Of a stretch of 64,000 nt of DNA, positions 46,463 through 54,787 are shown one piece after another. The translations under genes and the position numbers were made by a program. The notes below the pieces were generated by a model. It saw only the letters and a program-made list of their open reading frames with translations, did not search any database and was not told the DNA's origin. The stretch's first letter is position 1. Every line of letters starts with the position of its first letter. Origin of the DNA: CAZIOH01 sp964540815 (lineage in GTDB: Bacteria > Myxococcota_A > Polyangia > Fen-1088); NCBI GenBank assembly GCA_964540815.1, contig CAZIOH010000029.1:1-64000 (forward strand), written 5' to 3'.

Positions 46463-46818
46463 CCACGGCGCATGTCCGCCGTGACATGCGCAGGTACTCG
46501 CGGCGGAGCCTGAGCCTTCCGGTGCTCGTCACCGAGGCGGCGGACGATCTGCAGGCGGCCATCTCCTTCGATGCAGCCGATCTCTCGCAGGGCGGGGCGT
46601 TCCTGCGCTCGGAGCTCCTGTTCGAGGTGGGCGAGGTGCTCGACCTCGAGATCCACGTCGCGCCCGGCCTGCGGGTTCGAGCCCGGGGCCGGGTCGTGCG
46701 GGTCTCGCGCGCCGAAGAGGCCCCGGGCATGGGGATCGAGTTCGTCGAGCTCGCGCCCGAGGCGCGACAGGCGCTCGCGGGCGCGCTCCGCGGCGCATCG
46801 CCTCCTCCTGTCCCGTAG
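46459..46818 (+). CDS. PilZ-domain protein coupled to a lipoprotein
   Basis: 119 residues. The PilZ pattern is RRDMRRYSRRSLSLPVLV followed by DAADLSQGGAFLRSE, where DLSQGG is the c-di-GMP motif. It ends with GMGIEFVELAPEARQALAG. The GTG start overlaps the lipoprotein stop (GTGA). It is the better match of the two PilZ proteins here to the RxxxR plus DxSxxG consensus. Linkage to an outer-membrane lipoprotein suggests second-messenger control of an envelope process, but this is inference. Confidence 0.82.
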   Translation: MTTAHVRRDMRRYSRRSLSLPVLVTEAADDLQAAISFDAADLSQGGAFLRSELLFEVGEVLDLEIHVAPGLRVRARGRVVRVSRAEEAPGMGIEFVELAPEARQALAGALRGASPPPVP

Positions 46819-47128
46819 CGATCGACCGAGCACGCGCGGGCGCGCGGGCGCGCTGGCGCGCTGGATCGTCACCGGTGGTGCCGGCGGTGCGCGCCGCGCG
46901 CCGTTACAGAAACTTGTCGCATTCGTGTGGATTTCGATGCGGCAAGGCATCTACTCTCTCCCGGGAGCCGCCAGATGGCCGAATTTCCAGACGAGCCAAT
47001 CCCCGATCTCCGGGGGCGCGATCTCCAAGGGCGGGATTCCGAGCGGGACGCCGGTCGATGAGGCGTGCATCGCGCCGCCCGGTCGGCCGACGAACCACGG
47101 GCGACCGCGCTGCGTTCGGCCGTCACCC
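46819..47128. other. Intergenic region, no confident gene
   Basis: 310 bases with no confident gene. A 28-codon frame opening at an ATG at 46974 (MAEFPDEPIPDLRGRDLQGR) ends at 47058 and repeats GRD, but it has no ribosome-binding site and I do not support it. No clear promoter for the kinase-like gene downstream was found. Confidence 0.4.
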
Positions 47129-48091
47129 ATGATCGTGGTCTTCCTCAACCCTCGGTCGCGAGCCAACCGGCGGGATCCGGGGCTCAGCCGCCGTCTGGCC
47201 AGGACCCTCGGCGATGCAGGGCGCGTGCTGGCATCGCCCACCTTCGAGGCGCTCGCGGAGGATGCGCGCTCACTGGCCGCCGCCCCACCGCGGGTCATCG
47301 CGGTGCACGGCGGCGACGGGACGCTGCACCACGTGCTCACCGCGCTGCTCGACGCCTTCGCGGGCGGGCCCCCGCTGCCGCCCATCGCCATCCTCGGGGG
47401 TGGGACGATGAACGTGGTGTCGGCCTCGCTCGGCATTCGCGCGCGGACCTTTCCCTTCCTGGCCGACCTGGCGCGCCAGGCGCGGGCGGGGACGCCCTTC
47501 CCGACGGTCGCGCGGCGCTGCATGAAGGTGGGCAACCAGTTCGGGTTCGTCTTCGGCAACGGGATCCTGGCCAACTTTCTCGGTGAGTACTACGCCCGGC
47601 CGGGGTATGGCCCGGCCCGGGCATTCTGGTTGCTCGCCAAGATCTTCGTGTCGGCGGTGGCCAGCGGCCCTCTGGCGGAGCGCGTCTTTCGTCCCCGCCG
47701 GGATCGCGTGACCGTCGATGGCCAGGTGCTGCCCTTCGCGGCGCTCACCGCGGTCTCGGCGGGCACCGTTCGAGAGGTCGGGTTGCGATTCAAGCTGAAC
47801 CATCGGGCCGACGATGATCCCGATCGCTTTGCCGTTCTCGCCATTCACGGAACCGCGCGGACGCTCATTCCGGACATCCTCTCCGTCTACATGGGCCGGG
47901 GCATCTCCGTCGCGCGCGCCTACAGCACGCTCGCCACGGAGCTCGAGATCGTCCCGGCGGACGGGGAGTGCCCGTACACCATCGACGGCGATCTCTACCG
48001 CCTGCACGAGCCGTTGCGGGTCGCGATCGGACCGCGTGTGGAGTTCGTCGATCCCCGTGGGGGCGCTTCGCTCAAGCGCCAGCGCCACTGA
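47129..48091 (+). CDS. Diacylglycerol kinase-family (lipid kinase-like) protein
   Basis: 320 residues. The DAGK catalytic signature is present: AVHGGDGTLHHVLTALLD, then AILGGGTMNVVSASLG for nucleotide binding, with VVFLNPRSRANRRDP at the N-terminus. The C-terminal half (SVYMGRGISVAR, IDGDLYRLHEPLRVAIGPRVE) fits the YegS/BmrU group. It probably phosphorylates a lipid such as diacylglycerol or a sphingoid base at the membrane face. The ATG at 47129 begins the fold; no good ribosome-binding site precedes it. Confidence 0.85.
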   Translation: MIVVFLNPRSRANRRDPGLSRRLARTLGDAGRVLASPTFEALAEDARSLAAAPPRVIAVHGGDGTLHHVLTALLDAFAGGPPLPPIAILGGGTMNVVSASLGIRARTFPFLADLARQARAGTPFPTVARRCMKVGNQFGFVFGNGILANFLGEYYARPGYGPARAFWLLAKIFVSAVASGPLAERVFRPRRDRVTVDGQVLPFAALTAVSAGTVREVGLRFKLNHRADDDPDRFAVLAIHGTARTLIPDILSVYMGRGISVARAYSTLATELEIVPADGECPYTIDGDLYRLHEPLRVAIGPRVEFVDPRGGASLKRQRH

Positions 48092-48205
48092 TGCCGCGAG
48101 CGCGAGCGCCAATCCCAGCGCGAGCGCCGATGCCGACGACGGCGCGAGCGCCGTCGATGGAGGCCTGTTCGCATCCACCTGATGCTTTTCCGGGCGTCCG
48201 CTCGT

Positions 48206-48234
48206 TGCGGCGCTGGTCGCTCGGAGATACGATA
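48206..48234 (+). promoter_or_regulatory. Possible promoter of the PP2C phosphatase gene
   Basis: TTGCGG (48206-48211) and TACGAT (48229-48234) with a 17-base spacer lie 14 bases before the ATG. The -35 match is weak. Confidence 0.35.
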
Positions 48235-48248
48235 AAGGCCCACTCACT

Positions 48249-49040
48249 ATGAGCACTTCATTCCCGCTCGATGGCATGCGCGTTCGATTCGCGGGCGACA
48301 CCAATGTCGGGATGAAGCGCGCCCACAACGAGGACGCGCTGTACCTGCCCGAGTTCGAACGCCTGGCCATCGTCGCCGACGGCATGGGCGGACACGCCTC
48401 GGGCGAGGTCGCGAGCCGCCTGGCGGTGGAGACCATCGCGGGCTTCTTCCGCACGACCCAGGACGAGCAGCAGCTGACCTGGCCGTTCAAGATGGACCGC
48501 GGCCACCGCTACGACATCAACCGGCTGGTGACCTCGATCAAGCTCGCCAACCTGAAGATTCACGAGCAGGCCCAGCGCGATCCGAGGTGTCACGGGATGG
48601 GGACCACCGTCATCTCGGCGCTCTTCCTGGAAGACGCGCTCATCGTTGGTCACGTCGGAGACAGTCGGCTGTACCGCCAGCGGGACAGTCGACTCGATCA
48701 GCTCACCGAGGATCACTCGCTGCTGAACGACTACATCAAGATGAAGCACCTCAGCCCCGACGAGATCGCGGCCTTCCCCCACAAGAACGTCATCGTTCGC
48801 GCGCTCGGGATGCGCGACACGGTGCAGGTCGACGTGCACGTCGACGTTCCGCGCCTCGGTGACACGTACCTGCTCTGCTCGGATGGGCTCTCGGGCATGA
48901 TCTCCGACGACCAGATCGCCGAGGTCATCGGCCGGTCCCAGGATCTCGACCGCACCTGCGAGGAGCTGATCGTGCTCGCGAACCGCAACGGCGGCCTCGA
49001 CAACGTCACCGCCGTCCTGGTTCGGCTCGAGCAAGCCTAG
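48249..49040 (+). CDS. PP2C-family protein serine/threonine phosphatase
   Basis: A 263-residue single-domain PPM phosphatase. Metal-binding motifs are present: GMKRAHNEDALYL, IVADGMGGHASGEVA, VGHVGDSRLYRQ, LCSDGLSG and GGLDNVTAVLV. Such proteins remove phosphate from Ser/Thr targets of Hanks-type kinases in the cytoplasm. It could reverse phosphorylation by either kinase in this window, though neither is adjacent. The ATG at 48249 is preceded by cactcact, with no obvious Shine-Dalgarno. Confidence 0.92.
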   Translation: MSTSFPLDGMRVRFAGDTNVGMKRAHNEDALYLPEFERLAIVADGMGGHASGEVASRLAVETIAGFFRTTQDEQQLTWPFKMDRGHRYDINRLVTSIKLANLKIHEQAQRDPRCHGMGTTVISALFLEDALIVGHVGDSRLYRQRDSRLDQLTEDHSLLNDYIKMKHLSPDEIAAFPHKNVIVRALGMRDTVQVDVHVDVPRLGDTYLLCSDGLSGMISDDQIAEVIGRSQDLDRTCEELIVLANRNGGLDNVTAVLVRLEQA

Positions 49041-49042
49041 GA

Positions 49043-49110
49043 CGCGCCTTCGGCGCTCGCGGGAAGGGGCGGACGGAGCGCGCCTTCGGCGCTCGCGGGA
49101 AGGGGCGGAC
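49043..49110. repeat. 32-bp direct repeat, two copies 36 bases apart
   Basis: CGCGCCTTCGGCGCTCGCGG begins a 32-base unit at 49043 that recurs at 49079. Each unit contains the inverted segment GCGCCTTCGGCGC, a short stem with a TTC loop. It sits just past the phosphatase stop and may act as a transcript end. The rest of the gap to 49379 holds the hairpins listed below and no gene. Confidence 0.75.
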
Positions 49111-49180
49111 CCCTCCTCGCGGGCCCCTCCCACCGGACGACAAGCTTCGAGCCCGGATTTGCTTGGCCGATGTCTTCTCC

Positions 49181-49197
49181 GGTTGGCAAAGCCAACC
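49181..49197. terminator. Perfect 7-bp hairpin between convergent genes
   Basis: GGTTGGC-AAA-GCCAACC folds into a perfect stem with an AAA loop. It lies between the convergent phosphatase and nucleotidyltransferase genes. No T-run follows, so factor-independent termination is only possible. Confidence 0.4.
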
Positions 49198-49291
49198 TCC
49201 GATCCACCGCATGGAGGACGTGATCGCGAGGGGGTGAGTTGCCCTGGGACTGAGGCCTAACCCTTTCCTTCCTGTCCCCTCGTCCGTTCCC

Positions 49292-49334
49292 TATCCCCTG
49301 GCCCTGCGGAGCGGGGAGAGGATGAGGGGCCCCA
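49292..49334. repeat. REP-like GC hairpin sequence, copy 1
   Basis: The segment ctatcccctggccctgcgga followed by gcggggagaggatgaggggc resembles the hairpin sequence found after ugd (about 51931-51977). Both lie between convergent genes. Confidence 0.45.
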
Positions 49335-49379
49335 CGTCACTTCGTCGCCGCAGCTTTCATCCGGGAGAGGCGCGACTTG

Positions 49380-50396
49380 TCAGTCGTGTGGGGGAACCAA
49401 AGCGACGGGGTGTTCGCCCTGTTCGGTGACGATGGCGTCGGCGATGGTGCCGGCGGCACGGGCGGCGGGCCAGACCACGACGCGCGTGAGGTGGGCGCCG
49501 GCCGTGACGACCGCGCCCTCGCCGATGACCACCTCCGGGCCGACCGTCGCGCCGGATTCGATCTCGGCGCCGGCCGCGATGCGGACAGGGTGCATGATGG
49601 TCGCGCCAGGATGGACCCTGGCGGTCGGATCGATGCCGACCAGGGGACCCGGTGGGTGACGGATGGCGCCCGGATTGCGCAGCAGGGCCAGGTTACCGGC
49701 CAGGTAGCGCTCGGGGGTCGAGTGCTCGGCGAAATGACCGTCGAGGCGCACCGAGCCGATGGGCAGACCCTCGGCGAGCGCCGGGATGTAGATGTCGCGA
49801 ACCGTGTCGGAGAACGCGGCGCGCATGCGCGCCCGCAAGGTCGGACCGATGACCTGGATCCCCGTGAACATGCGCACCCCCGTCGGCAGGGGCTGGCCAG
49901 GGGCGGTGCCGCCGAGGATGCGGACGATGTGGTCATCGCGGTCGACGCCGATGGGCCCCCATTCCTCCGCCCGGGGATCGTCCCTCAGGGCCAGCGTGGC
50001 GGCGTCAGACGGATTTCCCGCCGCGCCCCGCTCGTGCGCGCGGACGAGCGCGCGTAGGTCCACGTCGCACACCACCTTCGCGTTCATGACCACCACCGCC
50101 CCTTCCCCGAGCTGCGCGCGCGCCTGTGCGATGCCCCCGGCGGTTCCCAGCAGCTCCTCCTCCTCCGAGTACGCGATCCGCGCGCCCAGGGCCGCGCCGT
50201 CCCCCAGCGCGTCCCGGATGTGCTGGCCGCGATGAAACAGGTTGATGACGATCTCTCGCAATCCAGCCGCCACCGCGGCCGCGATGCCGAACCGGATCGC
50301 CGGATATCCACAGATGGGGACCAACGGCTTCGGCAAGAGCTGCCCGATGGCGCCGAGACGCGTCGACCGGCCGGCCGCCAGCAGCATCACCCGCAT
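49380..50396 (-). CDS. Sugar-phosphate nucleotidyltransferase with left-handed beta-helix tail
   Basis: 338 residues. The N-terminal NTP-transferase domain begins VMLLAAGRSTRLG...LPKPLVPICGYP, with the signature Lys present. It contains EEELLGTAGGIAQ and the metal-binding VCDVD. The last about 90 residues form hexapeptide-type repeats (IDPTARVHPGATIMHPVRIA, SGATVGPEVVIGEGAVV), as in mannose-1-phosphate guanylyltransferases and GlmU-like enzymes. The product is a nucleotide sugar for envelope polysaccharide, fitting its divergent neighbour UDP-glucose dehydrogenase. It starts at ATG 50396 with GGAAA upstream, 12 bases from the MITE. Confidence 0.88.
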   Translation of the reverse strand: MRVMLLAAGRSTRLGAIGQLLPKPLVPICGYPAIRFGIAAAVAAGLREIVINLFHRGQHIRDALGDGAALGARIAYSEEEELLGTAGGIAQARAQLGEGAVVVMNAKVVCDVDLRALVRAHERGAAGNPSDAATLALRDDPRAEEWGPIGVDRDDHIVRILGGTAPGQPLPTGVRMFTGIQVIGPTLRARMRAAFSDTVRDIYIPALAEGLPIGSVRLDGHFAEHSTPERYLAGNLALLRNPGAIRHPPGPLVGIDPTARVHPGATIMHPVRIAAGAEIESGATVGPEVVIGEGAVVTAGAHLTRVVVWPAARAAGTIADAIVTEQGEHPVALVPPHD

Positions 50397-50408
50397 CGAT
50401 TTCCGACG

Positions 50409-50573
50409 CTAGCGTCCTGTCTTGGAAATACGGTGCACATGGCGTCGACAAGCCGGGCTGGCCGCAAGGCGCGACGACGAGGCGTACCCGTAGGTACGGT
50501 GAGGAGGAGCAACGCAGCGGCCGGGCTGGATCGTCGTCGACATGTGTGGCGGATTTCTAAGACAGGACGCTAG
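50409..50573. mobile_element. MITE-like element with CTAG target duplication (copy 2)
   Basis: A 165-bp unit bordered by CTAG. The left end reads CTAGCGTCCTGTCTTGGAAA; the reversed right end matches the first 15 bases and about 28 of 33 overall. A hairpin CGTACC-CGTA-GGTACG (50483-50498) sits at the exact midpoint. The inner sequence gccgcaaggcgcgacgacga ... gcaacgcagcggcc is built like the copy at 34932-35100 (gcaaggagcagcgaagc ... gccgcagacggc), although the terminal repeats differ. It contains no transposase and occupies most of the 196 bases between the divergent nucleotidyltransferase and ugd genes. Confidence 0.75.
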
Positions 50574-50592
50574 CATGGTATCTAATCGGGCC

Positions 50593-51912
50593 ATGAAAAT
50601 TTGCGTGATCGGTACCGGCTACGTGGGCCTCGTCGCCGGAGCGGGGTTCTCGGACATGGGCAACGACGTCATCTGTTGCGACGTCGATCGCGCCAAGATC
50701 GACGGGCTCAACCGGGGCGAGCTTCCGATCTACGAGCCCGGGCTCGACAAGCTCGTGGCCCACAACGCCGCCGAGAAGCGCCTGCAGTTCACCACCGACG
50801 TCGCCTCCGGGGTGGTCGGGGCCGACGTGATCCTCCTCGCCGTGGGAACGCCGCCGGGGAAGGACGGGTCCGCGGATCTTTCGTTCATCTTCAAGGCCGC
50901 CGAGATGGTGGCCGACGCGCTCAGCGGCTACGCGGTGATCGTCACCAAGTCGACCGTCCCGGTCGGCACCGGCGACAAGATCGAGGCCCTGATGCGCAAG
51001 CGCACGCGCCACGAGTTCGCGGTGGCCTCGAACCCCGAGTTCCTGAAGGAGGGCGACGCCGTCAACGACTTCATGAAGCCCGATCGGGTGATCGTCGGCG
51101 CGGAGGACAAGCGCGCGGTGGATCTCCTGCGCAGCCTGTATTCGCCCTTCACCCGGACCAGCGATCGCATGCTGGTGATGGACCGCCGCTCGGCCGAGCT
51201 CACCAAGTACGCCGCCAACTCCATGCTCGCGACCCGCATCTCGTTCATGAACGACCTCGCGAACCTCTGCGAGCTCCTCGGCTGCGACATCGAGCTCGTG
51301 CGCAAGGGCATGGGCTCCGACCCGCGCATCGGGCCCAAGTTCCTGTTCGCCGGATCGGGCTTCGGGGGAAGCTGCTTCCCCAAGGACCTGCGCGCCTGCA
51401 TCAACACCGGCCACGAGGCCGGCCACGAGCTGGCGATCTTGAACGCGGTGGTCGAGGTCAACGAGCGCCAGAAGCGGCGCCTCGGCGAGAAGGTCGTCGC
51501 GCACTTCGGCGGCGATCTGAAGGGCAAGAAGATCGCCGTCTGGGGCCTGGCGTTCAAGCCCGGCACCGACGACATCCGCGAGGCCCCGGCGCTGGTGCTG
51601 ATCGACCAGCTGCTCGAGGCCGGCGCCGAGATCGCCGCCTCCGATCCCGTCGCCATGCCGGGGGTCCAGAAGCTGATCGGCGATCGCATCCGCCTCGATC
51701 CCAGCCACTACGGCGTGGTCGACGGAGCAGACGCGCTGGTGCTGGTCACCGAATGGAACGAGTTCCGCCGCCCGGATCTGGCGCGCCTCAAGCAGGCCAT
51801 GCGTCAGCCGGTGGTCTTCGACGGGCGCAACATCTGGAACCCCTCCGAGCTGCGGGCCGCCGGCTTCACCTACACCGGCATCGGTCGCGGCCGAGGCGGC
51901 GGCGGCTCCTAG
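50593..51912 (+). CDS. ugd: UDP-glucose 6-dehydrogenase
   Basis: 439 residues. It has the N-terminal Rossmann motif CVIGTGYVGLVAGAGFSDMG, the central GTPPGKDGSADLSFI and KSTVPVGTGDKIE, and the catalytic Cys in GSGFGGSCFPKDLRA. The C-terminal UDP-binding domain has WGLAFKPGTDDIREAPALVL and ends in a short Gly/Arg tail. It oxidises UDP-glucose to UDP-glucuronate with two NAD+ for polysaccharide synthesis. The start is the ATG at 50593; an ATG at 50575 is possible. The MITE ends 19 bases before the start codon, so the promoter must lie in or beyond that element. Confidence 0.96.
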   Translation: MKICVIGTGYVGLVAGAGFSDMGNDVICCDVDRAKIDGLNRGELPIYEPGLDKLVAHNAAEKRLQFTTDVASGVVGADVILLAVGTPPGKDGSADLSFIFKAAEMVADALSGYAVIVTKSTVPVGTGDKIEALMRKRTRHEFAVASNPEFLKEGDAVNDFMKPDRVIVGAEDKRAVDLLRSLYSPFTRTSDRMLVMDRRSAELTKYAANSMLATRISFMNDLANLCELLGCDIELVRKGMGSDPRIGPKFLFAGSGFGGSCFPKDLRACINTGHEAGHELAILNAVVEVNERQKRRLGEKVVAHFGGDLKGKKIAVWGLAFKPGTDDIREAPALVLIDQLLEAGAEIAASDPVAMPGVQKLIGDRIRLDPSHYGVVDGADALVLVTEWNEFRRPDLARLKQAMRQPVVFDGRNIWNPSELRAAGFTYTGIGRGRGGGGS

Positions 51913-51931
51913 CCTCTGTCCCTGGTCCTGT

Positions 51932-51977
51932 CCCCTCGCCCCGCGAAGCGGGGCTGGGGTCAGGGAGAGGGGCCCAC
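51932..51977. terminator. GC hairpin (REP-like, copy 2) between convergent ugd and peptidase genes
   Basis: The core stem is GCCCCGC-GAA-GCGGGGC (51938-51954), with flanking CCCCT and AGGGG able to extend the pairing. It lies in the 72-base gap between convergent genes and could serve as a two-way terminator. A related sequence lies in the convergent gap at about 49292-49334. Confidence 0.5.
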
Positions 51978-51984
51978 TTCACCG

Positions 51985-53667
51985 CTAGCGTCGGCGGCCC
52001 GCGGGCAGCGTCGCCAGGTGGTGGAAGTAGCGGCAGAACATCTCGATTCCGCCGGACGCCTGGGGCCAGTCGAAGTTCTCGTTGATCGCGTGGTAGCCAT
52101 GCTCAGGCAAGGACAGCCCGAGGAAGTTGACCGGCGCACCGAGCAGGTGCTCCATGGTCAAGACCGCCCCGATGGAGCCGCCCTCGCGCGTGAAGCCCGG
52201 CTCCTTGCCGAAGGTCTCCCGCATGGCCGCCGCGCCCGCGGCGTTGAAGGGGCCGCCGAGCGGCGCGAGGTAGGGGGCGAGCGAGGCCTGGTGCGTGACC
52301 TCGGCGTCGGGGATCTGCTTCTTGATGAAGGCCTTCACCAGGCGGAACACCGCCTCTGGCTTTTGCCAGGCCACGAGCCGGGTCGACAGCTTCAGCTCCG
52401 CGCGGTGGGGCACGATGGTCTTGATCCCGGGGCCGGTGTAGCCGCCGACCAGCCCGTGGACCTCGAAGGTCGGGCGCGCCATGATGGACTCCATCACCGC
52501 GAAGTCGCTTCGGTGCGGTCGCAGCGTGCGCAGCTCGTGGGCCGCGCGGAACTTCTTGGCGGTGAATCCCGCCCGCCCGAACCCCACCCGCTCGGCCGCC
52601 GTCAGCTTCTGCACGCCGCCATAGAACCCGGGGATCTTCACCCGCCCGGTGCGCGCGTCCATGCAAGCCCCCACCAGGGCCGCGAGCTCGGCCACCGGGT
52701 TGCGAGCGGCCCCGCCCGTGGTCCCCGAGTGGACGTCCTTCTCCCCGGTTTGCAGCGCGACCGTGAACCCCATCAGCCCGCGCAGGCCATACGGGATGGA
52801 AGGCTTTCCAGCCGCTGTCCAGATGGTGTCCGAGACCACCACCGAATCGGTCGCGAGGCCCGCGGCCTCCACGGGCCCGGGCACGGCCGGCGTGGCGGCC
52901 CCGTCCGTCGTCTGGGCGGCGTCGCCCGGCTCCTTCGGTCCACGCGGCCCTCCCGGCCCCCGTGAAGCTCCGGCACCGATCGCGGAGGTCAGGCCGCGCG
53001 CGAAGTTGGGGCTGCCGATCTCCTCCTCGAGCTCCCACAGGAACTGAATGTTGATACGCGCGCCCGTCTCGCGGGCCAGGCGCGCCCCGAACAGCGCGGC
53101 CAGCGCCGGACCCTTGTCGTCGGTGGCTCCGCGCGCGTAGTAGCGGTCGCCGTCCCGCGTGAAGGCGAAGGGCGGGGTCCGCCACTCGGAGGCCTCGGCA
53201 GGCTGCACATCGAGGTGGTTGTAGACGGTCACCGTCGGCAAGCCCGGCTCGGCACCGAGCCGACCAACCACCATCGGATAGCCCCCGGTCTCGACGATCT
53301 CCACCTGGCCGCCGGCCTCGAGGATGAGCTGCCGGGCCAGCTCCGCTGCTCGCGCCATCGCCGGCTGGCAGGTCGGATCCATGCTGACCGTGGGGATCTC
53401 GACCAGTGCCGCCAGACGCTCCTCGTACTCGCCTCGCCACTCGGCCACGCGGGCGCGCAGGGCACCCTGGTTCAGGACCGTGGTCGTCTTGGTGATCGCG
53501 CCGCCGCCGCCGGCCGGGGCTGCTTTCAGGGCCGCGCGACCTCCGCCTCCGGATGTTCGGCGGGGGCTGCGGGCCGGCTTGCTCGCTCGCCCGGTCGACT
53601 TCTCGGTCGCCGGCCGGGCGGGGATGGCCGTCACCTCGGTGGTCTTCTTGGTCGCGGTCGGGGTCAT
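51985..53667 (-). CDS. M20-family dipeptidase with basic N-terminal extension and collagen-like insertion
   Basis: 560 residues. The first about 65 are Lys/Arg/Thr/Pro/Gly-rich and low in complexity. The metallopeptidase core then begins VAEWRGEYEERLAALVEIPT. Zinc ligands are visible in VYNHLDVQPA (His, Asp), ARGATDDKGPALA (Asp) and WELEEEIGSPN (the Glu-Glu pair). A Gly/Pro-rich insertion (about 235-275, GASRGPGGPRGPKEPGD) lies just after the catalytic Glu. The lid domain has TGEKDVHSGTTGG and the final His is in EHGYHAINENFDW. It resembles carboxypeptidase/PepV-type dipeptidases. The start is ATG at 53667; a shorter start after the basic region is possible. Confidence 0.88.
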   Translation of the reverse strand: MTPTATKKTTEVTAIPARPATEKSTGRASKPARSPRRTSGGGGRAALKAAPAGGGGAITKTTTVLNQGALRARVAEWRGEYEERLAALVEIPTVSMDPTCQPAMARAAELARQLILEAGGQVEIVETGGYPMVVGRLGAEPGLPTVTVYNHLDVQPAEASEWRTPPFAFTRDGDRYYARGATDDKGPALAALFGARLARETGARINIQFLWELEEEIGSPNFARGLTSAIGAGASRGPGGPRGPKEPGDAAQTTDGAATPAVPGPVEAAGLATDSVVVSDTIWTAAGKPSIPYGLRGLMGFTVALQTGEKDVHSGTTGGAARNPVAELAALVGACMDARTGRVKIPGFYGGVQKLTAAERVGFGRAGFTAKKFRAAHELRTLRPHRSDFAVMESIMARPTFEVHGLVGGYTGPGIKTIVPHRAELKLSTRLVAWQKPEAVFRLVKAFIKKQIPDAEVTHQASLAPYLAPLGGPFNAAGAAAMRETFGKEPGFTREGGSIGAVLTMEHLLGAPVNFLGLSLPEHGYHAINENFDWPQASGGIEMFCRYFHHLATLPAGRRR

Positions 53668-53686
53668 CGCCCGCCATTATGCCGGG

Positions 53687-54787
53687 TTATCCGCCGATCT
53701 GAATCATCGCCTTGCGCGGGCCACCGATTCCCAGCAACCCGAACCCGTGCTTGGGGCGCTTCCCGGTCAGGGCTTCGCCGATGGTGGCGAGCACCGCGGA
53801 CTCGCCCCCCGACCAGAGGACCCCCCGCAGGTCGACGGCGTCGTCGTAGGCGAGGCAGGTGTGGAGGGCCCCGGTCGCGGACAGCCGGACCCGGTTGCAC
53901 ACCTCGCAGAAGTGCTCCGTGATGGGGGAGATGATCCCGAACACCCGCTCTCGCACGCGCTCGCTGTCGCCCTGCTCCTCGACGCGCCAGTAGCGGGCCG
54001 GCCCGGCGCCCCGGCGTCGCCCGGCCTCGTCGGCCACCAGCGTCCCCTGCGGATGCGCCGCCTGGATCTCGGCCCGGATCTCCGCCGCGCTCATGAAGCG
54101 GCCGGGAACGAACAGGGCGCCATCGGCCATCGGCATCTGCTCGATGAAGCGCGGCACGAGGCCCCGGGCCCAGGCGAAGGCACACAGCTCGCCGAGCTCC
54201 CCGTGGTTGAAATCCCGCACCGCCACCGTGTTGATCTTGATGGACGCGAAGCCGAGCCCCCGCGCCCGCTCGAGCCCGTCCCGCACCCGCGCGAGATCCC
54301 CGCCGCGCGTGATCGAGGCAAAGCGCACCGGGTCGAGCGTGTCGAGGCTGACATTGAGTCGGGTCACGCCGGCCCGGAACAGGGGCTCGGCCAGCTCGCC
54401 GAGGAGATGCCCGTTGGTGGACAGAGCGATGTCCTCGAGGCCCGGGATCGCGCGCAACATGCGCACCAGGACCGGCAAATCCCGCCGCACGGTGGGCTCG
54501 CCGCCCGTCAGGCGAAGCCTCCGCACGCCGAGCCGCGCGAAGCAGGAGACCAGGCGGACCGTCTCCTCGAACGTCAACACCTCGGCGCGGGCCGCGTGCG
54601 GCACGCCCGCCTCGGGCAGACAGTACGTGCATCGATAGTTGCAGCGATCCGTCACCGACACCCGCAGGTAGTCGATCCGCCGCTGCTGCCCATCGACGAG
54701 CTCGGATCTCTCGGCGTCCTTGTCGGCACCCGTGCCCGCGTGGCTACCCATGCCCATGCCCATGTTCATGCCCGCGCCCACGTCCAT
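53687..54787 (-). CDS. moaA: GTP 3',8-cyclase MoaA (molybdenum cofactor step 1)
   Basis: A 366-residue radical SAM enzyme. The SAM cluster motif is DRCNYRCTYCLPEAG (C-x3-C-x2-C), the C-terminal cluster ligands are in HFCEVCNRVRLS...LHTCLA, and the last residues are IGG, which fits the functional GG tail. It has TGGEPTVRRDLPVLV and LSTNGHLL. It makes cyclic pyranopterin precursor with MoaC, which is not in the window. The first about 25 residues are Met/Gly/His-rich and lie inside the moaB frame (44-base overlap), so a downstream ATG (codons 7-13) may be the true start. Confidence 0.93.
   Translation of the reverse strand: MDVGAGMNMGMGMGSHAGTGADKDAERSELVDGQQRRIDYLRVSVTDRCNYRCTYCLPEAGVPHAARAEVLTFEETVRLVSCFARLGVRRLRLTGGEPTVRRDLPVLVRMLRAIPGLEDIALSTNGHLLGELAEPLFRAGVTRLNVSLDTLDPVRFASITRGGDLARVRDGLERARGLGFASIKINTVAVRDFNHGELGELCAFAWARGLVPRFIEQMPMADGALFVPGRFMSAAEIRAEIQAAHPQGTLVADEAGRRRGAGPARYWRVEEQGDSERVRERVFGIISPITEHFCEVCNRVRLSATGALHTCLAYDDAVDLRGVLWSGGESAVLATIGEALTGKRPKHGFGLLGIGGPRKAMIQIGG

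Noticed and set aside
50542..50592. An extended ugd start inside the MITE
   Set aside because: The extension reads through the element terminal repeat, and the Rossmann fold begins at the ATG at 50593.
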